From positions 1 to 37,847 of the forward strand of contig USSA01000005.1 of the NCBI GenBank assembly GCA_900557255.1: 37,847 nt of DNA, in the 5' to 3' direction. This DNA comes from an uncultured Prevotella sp. (GTDB lineage: Bacteria; Bacteroidota; Bacteroidia; Bacteroidales; Bacteroidaceae). The position numbers and the translations under genes were made by a program. A model generated the notes under the pieces. That model had not been told where the DNA came from. It saw only the letters and a program-made list of their open reading frames with translations, and searched no databases. Shown piece after piece: positions 16,976 through 23,584 of this stretch (position 1 is the stretch's first letter; each line of letters opens with the position of its first letter).

Positions 16976-16983
16976 CAAAGGTA
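16976..16983 (-). promoter_or_regulatory. -7 box of the exported-protein gene
   Basis: The minus strand reads TACCTTTG. A TTG lies 20 nt upstream (17006-17004). The box is 28 bp before the ATG at 16948. Confidence 0.75.
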
Positions 16984-17015
16984 TGAAGAAGATGGGAAAA
17001 AGCCAAATAACAAGT

Positions 17016-17033
17016 ATGACATTTAGCTGACAT
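17016..17033 (-). promoter_or_regulatory. TGTCA direct-repeat operator, copy 1
   Basis: On the minus strand ATGTCAG (17033-17027) and ATGTCAT (17022-17016) are repeated with an 11-bp period. The first base of the second copy is 39 nt upstream of the -7 box, the same distance as at the TonB receptor promoter. The 11-bp direct-repeat layout is what OmpR/PhoB-type winged-helix proteins usually bind. Confidence 0.7.
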
Positions 17034-17041
17034 TTCTGAAC

Positions 17042-17815
17042 TTATCTGATTATCAGTCGGTAAGACTTGCCTCTTTCCGACTCAATCATGAGGTTGCTAT
17101 TTTGCTCAATCACCGGTTTGATACGGCGAATCAAGGTATAGAGCGTTTCACTGGCATCCGGTTTCTTGGGCCAAAGAGCATTACAAATCTCCTGTTTGGA
17201 GAGTTGATGATGCGTATTGTCGAAGAAGAGTTGCATCAGCTGGTGCTGCATCGGAGTAAACTTGATGGCTTGTCCGTTTTCCTGATTGTAGAAGGAATCC
17301 TCGTCTTGAGAATAGCACATGGTGCCGAACATATCAGCCTCATGATTCCAGGGTTGTTTTCTGCGATGATAGTATAGCGATGCAATTGCCCAAATCATAG
17401 CCATGAGGGTAAGCGTCAAAGATGTCCGCTGGTTGCTCATACTCAAAACATCTGCCATCGAACAGTTAGCATAACTTTGGATAGAATGCTCGTTGAGGAG
17501 CATCTGTTTGCTGCTGAGCAGGTTGGCGCTATTTACCAACTGGGAATTGTTCTTGCCTCTTCTTCTGTCTTCCATCACATAGCAGAGATTACTGGTCGAT
17601 TTCAGCAGGTCGATGCTGAGATGTGAGCGGTAGCTCTGGATGGTATCAGGCGTAATCCATTGATATTTATTTTCCTGAAGAGTCAGAGCCAAAGCTTTGT
17701 TCATATCTTGTACAATGGCATACTGTGCCTTGCGGTAGTTGCTTACGCTGGAGAATGCCGCAGACATCACAAGGATGGCGAAGATGAGGATGGAATGATA
17801 TGCTTTCAGTTTCAT
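17042..17815 (-). CDS. Membrane-spanning regulator with periplasmic sensor and C-terminal OmpR-type winged helix
   Basis: A 257-residue one-component regulator. Transmembrane segments at about 7-25 and 131-149 enclose a periplasmic domain of roughly 105 residues with two cysteines (C78, C118), which could form a disulfide. A short cytoplasmic linker leads to a winged helix (about 184-257) with FTPMQHQLMQLFFDNTHHQLSKQEI, then TLYTLIRRIKPVI and a SERGKSYRL wing. This inverts ToxR, whose DNA-binding domain is N-terminal. The gene lies between a minus-strand exported-protein gene and a divergent TonB receptor gene, both preceded by identical TGTCA repeats, so those are its likely targets. Its own -7 box is TACTTTTG at 17868-17861. 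Confidence 0.82.
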   Translation of the reverse strand: MKLKAYHSILIFAILVMSAAFSSVSNYRKAQYAIVQDMNKALALTLQENKYQWITPDTIQSYRSHLSIDLLKSTSNLCYVMEDRRRGKNNSQLVNSANLLSSKQMLLNEHSIQSYANCSMADVLSMSNQRTSLTLTLMAMIWAIASLYYHRRKQPWNHEADMFGTMCYSQDEDSFYNQENGQAIKFTPMQHQLMQLFFDNTHHQLSKQEICNALWPKKPDASETLYTLIRRIKPVIEQNSNLMIESERGKSYRLIIR

Positions 17816-17860
17816 ATTATCTATTCTGTTTAAATGATATACTGTTTAAAGATTCAAATG

Positions 17861-17868
17861 CAAAAGTA
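17861..17868 (-). promoter_or_regulatory. -7 box of the membrane regulator gene
   Basis: The minus strand reads TACTTTTG, 45 bp before the ATG at 17815. No clear TTG is found 20 nt upstream. The TGTCA repeats at 17924-17941 lie about 56 bp further up and may allow autoregulation. Confidence 0.65.
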
Positions 17869-17923
17869 CAGAAATTCTATGAAAGATGGTATAAAACTAG
17901 ATATAATATTCGTTAATTGATAA

Positions 17924-17941
17924 ATGTCAGACTCATGTCAG
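17924..17941 (+). promoter_or_regulatory. TGTCA direct-repeat operator, copy 2
   Basis: ATGTCAG at 17924-17930 and again at 17935-17941, an 11-bp period. The second copy starts 39 nt before the -7 box TACCTTTG (17974-17981). The -33 position reads TCG (17951-17953), a weak match to TTG, which fits an activator bound just upstream. Confidence 0.72.
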
Positions 17942-17973
17942 CCATATTTTTCGCTTCGGTCTTCTCTTTTTGA

Positions 17974-17981
17974 TACCTTTG
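17974..17981 (+). promoter_or_regulatory. -7 box of the regulon TonB receptor gene
   Basis: TACCTTTG, identical to the box of the exported-protein gene. It lies 28 bp before the first ATG at 18010. Confidence 0.75.
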
Positions 17982-18009
17982 CAGCAGAAAACAAGTTTTA
18001 GAAAAGTAT

Positions 18010-20115
18010 ATGATGACAATGAAGAAAAGTAAATTGTTAACAGCTATGGTGATGCTGTGGGCATTGATCTCTTGTGCAGAAATACGTGCCCAGGAAATCC
18101 AGAAGGTATCGAATGATTCTATAGCCTTGCAAGAGGTTGTTGTGAAGGCGGCACGAGTAGTCAACAAGGAAGATGGCAAGTTGATATTCCCAAGCGATAT
18201 TCAGAAGCAGCGTTCTTTTTCTGGTTTTTCGCTTTTGGGAAAGTTAGCTTTGCCTCATATCAGGGTTGATGAGGCTGGCCGTTCCATTTCTGCTACCGAT
18301 AATAAAGGAGAAGTGCAGATTCGTATCAATGGCATTCTCGCCAATATGCATGACGTGCAGATGCTGGATGTAGCTTCTATTATGAGTGTAGATTATATTG
18401 ACAGTCCTGGCGTAAGATATGGAAAGAATATTGCATACGTGATAGATATTCATACCCGCAGGGCTTCATCGGGTGGCAGTTTGGGCTTCAACCTGACTAA
18501 TGCGCTAACTACCAAGCTCGGTTCGAACGATGTCTATGCATCTGTCAATAGGGGAAAGAGCCAATTGTATATTTTATATGAGCAGACTTATGTGGATAAT
18601 AAGGCATCCGAATATAATGAGAATGCTCAATATCTTTTACATGATGGTTCTGAGTATCAGATATCTCGAAAAATCATGAATGTGGCAACTCGAAATTATG
18701 ATAATACATTGCAGTTGAAGTATAATCTGGCTGATTCTGCCTTATATGTATTCCAGACAACGCTTACCACGGATTTCAGCAATCAGCCTTATACATCGAA
18801 TGAGATGTGGTTTTCTGAATCTGGAAAGCCTGCGTATCCTGTTTACAGAACCAGCAAGGGTAGGGATTTTACTCCTGCTCTCGATTTGTATTTCTATCAT
18901 CAGTTGGGCAAGCATCAGTCTTTGTCGGCAGATGTTTTGGGCACTTATATCCACACCAAAGGAGCCTATTATGAAGGTGAGGGCGAACCCTATCAATATC
19001 AGGTAGATGGAAAGACCTATTCGCTCATAGCCGAGGCTATCTATGAAAACCGGTTGAAACCCTTTACTTTTTCTGCAGGAACCAACTTGAACTGGAAATA
19101 TATGGATAATCAGTATTTGGGTGATGTGGTTAGCGAGAATGGTATCCGTTCATTGGGTATTTATGGTTTTGCACAAATCAAGGGAAGTTTGGGGCAATTC
19201 AAGGAAGGAACATCCCGTTTAACTTATGTAGCTGGCTTCGGGTTGAGTAATCAGACTTATCGACAGGGAGATGAGGATTTTAGTTTTTGGCTTTGTCGTC
19301 CGAAACTCACATTGGCTTATTGCTTGACATCTTCGTTTCAGATTCGCTTGGGAAGTGAATTATCACAGCATATTTCGCAGATAGCTATGATTTCGGATAC
19401 CCGTATTCGAAAGAACAGTATGGAATGGACTGTGGGTAATCCTTCGCTTAAGCCTAACAGTATATATGAGAACTGGGTTGCGTTCTCTTTCAGTAAACCA
19501 AGGATAAATACAGATTTTACCTTGAATTATCGCATCAATCGTCATTGTAATTTGGCGAAATACACCCGCACGGAAGATGATCAGTTTCTTTATACCCAGG
19601 AGAATCAGCCCCATTGTAATATGTTATATCTTACGAATGAAACCCGGTTTGACATTATCCCCGACCACCTTATATTATCGGTGAACGCAGGTATTGACCG
19701 TTTTTTCAATAAGGGCGATGAGTACAATCATTGTTATACCGCTTATAATTATGGTGGAACATTACAGGGGTATTGGGGAAAATGGACAGTGATGCTGTAT
19801 GCTGATAACGGTTGGAATTTTATGGAGGGAGAGAACATCGGGCATAATCCTCCTTCATTGGCAGCCTCAGCCAGTTATCATATGGGTGATTTCGATTTTA
19901 CGCTCTATATGCATAATCCGTTTATGGCTCATCCGAAATCCTATTCTGCAGAAATCGTCAACGCTTTGCTCCGTAAGCAGGTTTGTGGTTATGATAATTC
20001 GGGAGGAAATTTGTTCCGTATCGGTGTTGCCTGGAATATCAATCGGGGAAAGGAATACCGTAAGATACAGCGGAATATCAACAATGAGGAGCGCGAAACG
20101 GGTATATTGAAATAG
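18010..20115 (+). CDS. TonB-dependent-receptor-like outer-membrane beta-barrel protein
   Basis: A 701-residue outer-membrane protein with a signal peptide (residues 1-28, ending IRA-QE; the LISC motif at 19-22 also resembles a lipobox). It has no carboxypeptidase-like or STN domain. The mature start IALQEVVVKAARV leads straight into a plug-like region (VQIRINGILANMHDV, IMSVDYIDSPGVRYG) and then a beta-barrel. ATG codons at 18010, 18013 and 18019 are all possible; 18019 gives a standard MKKSK signal peptide. It is divergent from the membrane regulator and shares operator and promoter layout with the exported-protein gene, so it is probably induced by that regulator. Ligand unknown. Convergent with the EamA gene. 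Confidence 0.82.
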   Translation: MMTMKKSKLLTAMVMLWALISCAEIRAQEIQKVSNDSIALQEVVVKAARVVNKEDGKLIFPSDIQKQRSFSGFSLLGKLALPHIRVDEAGRSISATDNKGEVQIRINGILANMHDVQMLDVASIMSVDYIDSPGVRYGKNIAYVIDIHTRRASSGGSLGFNLTNALTTKLGSNDVYASVNRGKSQLYILYEQTYVDNKASEYNENAQYLLHDGSEYQISRKIMNVATRNYDNTLQLKYNLADSALYVFQTTLTTDFSNQPYTSNEMWFSESGKPAYPVYRTSKGRDFTPALDLYFYHQLGKHQSLSADVLGTYIHTKGAYYEGEGEPYQYQVDGKTYSLIAEAIYENRLKPFTFSAGTNLNWKYMDNQYLGDVVSENGIRSLGIYGFAQIKGSLGQFKEGTSRLTYVAGFGLSNQTYRQGDEDFSFWLCRPKLTLAYCLTSSFQIRLGSELSQHISQIAMISDTRIRKNSMEWTVGNPSLKPNSIYENWVAFSFSKPRINTDFTLNYRINRHCNLAKYTRTEDDQFLYTQENQPHCNMLYLTNETRFDIIPDHLILSVNAGIDRFFNKGDEYNHCYTAYNYGGTLQGYWGKWTVMLYADNGWNFMEGENIGHNPPSLAASASYHMGDFDFTLYMHNPFMAHPKSYSAEIVNALLRKQVCGYDNSGGNLFRIGVAWNINRGKEYRKIQRNINNEERETGILK

Positions 20116-20135
20116 GTGGCTTTGCTTTCTATATG

Positions 20136-20194
20136 GTTGCATGGGCAACAGCCGGAATTTATTTCTTCCCTTTATTGATGATATAAATTCCGGC
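20136..20194. terminator. Hairpins between convergent receptor and EamA genes
   Basis: GCCGGAATTTAT (20151-20162) is perfectly complementary to ATAAATTCCGGC (20183-20194) across a 20-nt loop. It overlaps the last codons of the EamA gene. A smaller GTTGC/GCAAC hairpin lies at 20136-20149. No long U tract follows on either strand, so the terminator call rests on position and stem strength. Confidence 0.5.
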
Positions 20195-21097
20195 AGTAGC
20201 CAATGCGCCTGCTATCAGATACTTCCAGTAGAAGGTTTCGCCAAGACAGAGACAGGAGGTGATGGCTCCTACTACGGGGATGAGCGAATTGTATATCGCT
20301 ACCTTTCCTACGGGATTGCAGCTCAATAATTTGTTGTAGAGAGCGAAACTGATGGTTGAGATGGCGATGAGCAGCAGAAGGATAGTGATGCCCCAGAGGC
20401 TGATGACTGGCAGATAGCCACCCATTAACAATGCAGGAATCACCAGCAAGGCTCCACCGATGCTTAGCGAATAACCGGTTCCTACGAAAACATCCACCCT
20501 CTTGCTCAAGCCTCGGGTCAGCAGGGAAGCACTGGCTCCACACAGGGCATTGAGAATAATCATACCATCGCCCAGGAATGTGAAACTTCCGCTTTCCTTT
20601 CCGCCAAGGTTCAAGGCAAGGATGCCCAGGAAGCCGATGATGCAGCCTAATGCCTTTCGCCACGTCATCCTGTCGCTCTTGAAGAAGATGCAGGCAAGGA
20701 TAACCACCGTGAAGACGCTCATCGAATTGAGTATCGCCGAACGTGCTCCAGCATTATGCGAGAGTCCGAAATAGAAGAAGGCATAATGAAGGGTGGTGTT
20801 GAGGAGTGCATAGAGGAGAAGGAACCAGACATTCTCTTGAACAGCTTTCTTCTTGAATCCGAATTTACGATGCGAGCTTCTGGCGATGGCCAGGATGATG
20901 ATGCCGGAGATGAAGAAGCGGATGCCTGCAAAAAGCATCTTGCTTCCGGTCATGTCTGCTGTAATCTGATATTCCTCCATTCCCATTTTGATCAATGGGT
21001 AAGCCCATCCCCACGAGATAGCAGCCGTAAGGGCGAACAGGCTTACCCATACCGGGCGCTGAAATATACTGAGTGTATTTGTTTCTTTCTTTTCCAT
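20159..21097 (-). CDS. EamA/DMT-family transporter
   Basis: A 312-residue inner-membrane protein with about ten hydrophobic segments in two repeated halves, the drug/metabolite transporter layout. WVSLFALTAAISWGWAYPLIKMG opens the first half, and a second EamA repeat starts near residue 165 (GDGMIILNALCGASASLLTRG). The C-terminus LCLGETFYWKYLIAGALATAGIYI is typical of EamA exporters. The substrate (amino acid, metabolite or drug) cannot be predicted. It begins only 5 bp after the stop of the truncated AAA-ATPase gene, so its expression may now depend on that gene's promoter. Confidence 0.9.
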   Translation of the reverse strand: MEKKETNTLSIFQRPVWVSLFALTAAISWGWAYPLIKMGMEEYQITADMTGSKMLFAGIRFFISGIIILAIARSSHRKFGFKKKAVQENVWFLLLYALLNTTLHYAFFYFGLSHNAGARSAILNSMSVFTVVILACIFFKSDRMTWRKALGCIIGFLGILALNLGGKESGSFTFLGDGMIILNALCGASASLLTRGLSKRVDVFVGTGYSLSIGGALLVIPALLMGGYLPVISLWGITILLLLIAISTISFALYNKLLSCNPVGKVAIYNSLIPVVGAITSCLCLGETFYWKYLIAGALATAGIYIINKGKK

Positions 21098-21102
21098 TAT
21101 AT

Positions 21103-22230
21103 TTATTGTAGGAGTATTTCCATTAATCCTGCCCTTACCTCTTTGTTTGGAATGCCTAGATAATATCCATTGCTCAGCGGGTCATACTTTTTGATGGTAA
21201 GATAGCCGCTTTGGTAGAGCAAAGGCAAGGCATCGCTCATCTTTTCCGTAGGACGGTCGAAGGATGAGGAAAAGGCAAACATATCATCAAGTGTTGTGAC
21301 ATCTGTATGGAAATGTTGCATCTGATGAATCAGGTAGGTTGATGTACCCGAAGCATACCAGTAGTTGTCGATGAATCCTGCCGCAAAACTTCTCATGAGA
21401 CTGTACGGATTGAAGATATCTTCACCTTCCCTGCTGAAGTGGTAACCATCATAGTTTTCTCTTAGCAATTCTCTCATTCTTTCGAATGATACATGATTTT
21501 TGCTAGCCAGCAAAGCAATATCTTCTTTCAGAATGGTATCCAGTTCATCCTTGGTGATGCCGCAGATGGTAGAAAACTCCGGATCCATACTGATGTTGGT
21601 AAGATTATTGATGGTGCTGAAGATGCTGAGTTGAGAGAATTTTGTGATTCCCGTGATAAAGGCAAAATGAATATGCGAACTGTTGGCTTTAATAGGCGCA
21701 TAAAACTCCTGCATGATAGTTCTTACAGCTTCCAGTTTGGTCTCATCATGCAATACATCAAGTAAAGGAGCATCGTATTCGTCAATAATGATAACGACTT
21801 TTCTGCCGGTCATCGATTCTGCCTGTTCTATGAGCTGGGTTAAGCGGTTACCGGCACTTTTCCTCATATCTTCTATTCCGAATTGCTTTTCGAACCTGCG
21901 TAATTGCATGTCGAATTTTTCAGGAAAGAGAGATAAATCGCAGTTCTTGAAGGTTGACAGATCGAAATGGAGTACAGGATATTCTGTCCATTCTTTCTCC
22001 AAAGTTTCGATGGCGAGTCCTTTGAAAAGCTCTTCCCTTCCTTCAAAGTAAGAGCGCAGCGTACTGCTTAGCAGGGACTTACCAAAACGGCGTGGACGGC
22101 TAAGAAACACATATTTGTATTTCTTTGCCATATTGTAAATGAGGGCGGTTTTATCTACATAGACCATACCTTCCTCTATGATGTCGCTGAAGGTTTGCAC
22201 CCCAACGGGATAGATACTTTCCTTTGCCAT
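21103..22230 (-). pseudogene. AAA-ATPase-like protein, C-terminally truncated
   Basis: 375 residues of the AAA-ATPase_like/PDDEXK_9 family, abundant in Bacteroidota. The N-terminus VGVQTFSDIIEEGMVYVDKT and the P-loop RPRRFGKS (about 45-52) are typical, and Walker B is VVIIIDEYDAPL (D150, E151). The frame ends right after GIPNKEVRAGLMEILLQ. That motif normally sits at the join to the C-terminal PD-(D/E)XK nuclease-like domain, which is missing here; family members are usually about 500-550 residues. The EamA gene starts 5 bp later, so a deletion probably fused the two loci. ATP binding may survive, but full function is doubtful. Its promoter is a near copy of that of the RecQ fusion. Confidence 0.75.
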
Positions 22231-22299
22231 AATCTTCGAAGTTTATATTTCCACCGCAAATTTACAATTATTATTTGATATATGCAAATAATCAAGTGC
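22228..22299 (-). promoter_or_regulatory. Promoter and leader of the AAA-ATPase gene, copy B of the 72-bp repeat
   Basis: Matches 16252-16323 at 69 of 72 positions. The minus-strand -7 box is TAAATTTG (22264-22257), with TTG 20 nt upstream. The similarity begins at the start codon and ends abruptly at 22299. Confidence 0.85.
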
Positions 22300-22359
22300 A
22301 ATATTTGAAACAGCAAAATAAATATCCTCCTTATCTTTTCTTTTTTAGGATAAAATGAG

Positions 22360-22367
22360 TACTTTTG
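22360..22367 (+). promoter_or_regulatory. -7 box of signalling cassette 1
   Basis: TACTTTTG, about 67 bp before the sigma-factor ATG. A short inverted repeat, TATCCT (22323-22328) and AGGATA (22347-22352), flanks the -33 region. Confidence 0.68.
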
Positions 22368-22433
22368 CAAAAAAAGTTGGATTCATAGGTTAGCATTTTC
22401 TCTACTCGAGGGTAATAGCTAGTAAAAATCGTG

Positions 22434-22925
22434 ATGGAAAAGAAAGAAATATCAACACTGTTCAGGCAGTATTACGGGCGGATGTATGGGATGGCTGTCA
22501 GCATCCTCTACGATGAGCAAGAGAGCAAGGATGTGGTTAGCGACATCTTTGAACGATTGCTCGAATCTGATACCGTATTGTTGCCAGATACCGTCGAGCA
22601 CTATCTGCTAACGAGTGTTCGAAACAGTTGCCTCAAGCGCATTTCACAAAAAACGAACCGGCAGCGTATCGCTATGCTTTATGCCAGCGAACAACAGATG
22701 GCTGCATCTCCAGAAGAAGATGAACTCCGGTTGGAGCAGATGCTGCATTTTGCCAAGACCCATCTCACCCCACAACAGCAGTGCATTTTCAAGATGCGAT
22801 TCCTGGGAGGGATGAAGTATGGAGAGATAGGAGAGGAACTGGGTATCAGCCGAGTGGCAGTCTGGAAACATCTTTCCAACATTACGAAGATGATTAAAGA
22901 ACAATTTAAAGATTCAGAGTTATGA
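22434..22925 (+). CDS. ECF RNA polymerase sigma factor, cassette 1
   Basis: A 163-residue ECF sigma factor. Region 2 (about 3-65) includes LFRQYYGRMYGMAVSILYDEQESKDVVSDIFERLL. Region 4 (about 105-155) includes LTPQQQCIFKMRFLGGMKYGEIGEELGISRVAVWKHLSNI. A GTG at 22431 directly precedes the ATG at 22434; ATG is preferred. The stop overlaps the anti-sigma start (ATGA at 22922), so the two are translationally coupled. By family knowledge, the membrane anti-sigma holds it inactive until the receptor binds ligand. Similar to the sigma factors at 28194 and 34474. Confidence 0.92.
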   Translation: MEKKEISTLFRQYYGRMYGMAVSILYDEQESKDVVSDIFERLLESDTVLLPDTVEHYLLTSVRNSCLKRISQKTNRQRIAMLYASEQQMAASPEEDELRLEQMLHFAKTHLTPQQQCIFKMRFLGGMKYGEIGEELGISRVAVWKHLSNITKMIKEQFKDSEL

Positions 22926-23533
22926 CCAACAAGAGTAATGACGATCAGTTAGTTCTGCTGAAGCGGGCTTATGCCTATGAGAAGGCGAAAGATTCTGTGG
23001 ATGTGGATGAAGCTTGGAAGGAGTTTGAGACAAAACTTGCTGATACTGATTCCAAGCAAGGGGATGAGGCTTGGGATATTTCCCCAAAAGCGTATCATCC
23101 GACAGGGCAATCTTCCTGGATGAAGATAGCAGCCGCCTTTGTGGGATTGCTGATGCTTTCGGGCATTTCGTATGCGGCCTATCATATTGTGAACCGTGCA
23201 GAAAAGAACGAGACGGCTTTGGTGACAGATAGCGTGAAGACACCGCAAAAACAGAAGGCAAAGGTTGCAGTAGATGACGCTTGGCTGAAGATAGAACCAA
23301 CCAAGAAAGCCCCTGTTATCTTTGAGGATATTGAGTTGTCTGGCATCTTGGAGTATATTGCTGATAAGATGCAGGTAAAGGTGGAGTACCGCAACCAGGC
23401 AGCAGCACATATCCGTTTTTATCTGCAATGGGATAGCAAGGATTCCCTGCAGGATATCATCGACAAGATCAATCACTTTGATAAGGTACATCTTTCCTTT
23501 GATGAGGCTAATCAGATGTTGATTGTAGAGTAA
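22922..23533 (+). CDS. Short FecR-like anti-sigma factor (DUF4974), cassette 1
   Basis: 203 residues. The cytoplasmic N-terminus (1-66) has VDVDEAWKEFETKL, a motif also found in the cassette 2 protein. One transmembrane segment spans about 67-89. A spacer follows, and then a DUF4974/FecR_C domain (about 125-203: VIFEDIELSGILEYIADKM... ending QMLIVE). No recognisable FecR beta-helical domain sits between membrane and DUF4974; Bacteroidota anti-sigmas of this type usually have one and are over 300 residues. It also lacks the EHPEKY N-terminal block of its two paralogues. Predicted to link the cassette 1 receptor to its sigma factor. Confidence 0.85.
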   Translation: MTNKSNDDQLVLLKRAYAYEKAKDSVDVDEAWKEFETKLADTDSKQGDEAWDISPKAYHPTGQSSWMKIAAAFVGLLMLSGISYAAYHIVNRAEKNETALVTDSVKTPQKQKAKVAVDDAWLKIEPTKKAPVIFEDIELSGILEYIADKMQVKVEYRNQAAAHIRFYLQWDSKDSLQDIIDKINHFDKVHLSFDEANQMLIVE

Positions 23534-23584
23534 ATACGCATGATTTGTTCCTATCCGACAGGAACTGTGAAAAAGAGAGAAACT

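Noticed and set aside
16949..16978. Upstream ATG for the exported-protein gene
   Set aside because: It overlaps the TACCTTTG promoter box, so the mRNA would start too late to include it.
16252..22299. The 72-bp repeat considered as the ends of a mobile element carrying 16.3-22.3 kb
   Set aside because: Both copies lie in the same orientation directly at start codons and include promoter parts, no transposase or integrase lies between them, and the genes between look like ordinary chromosomal units.
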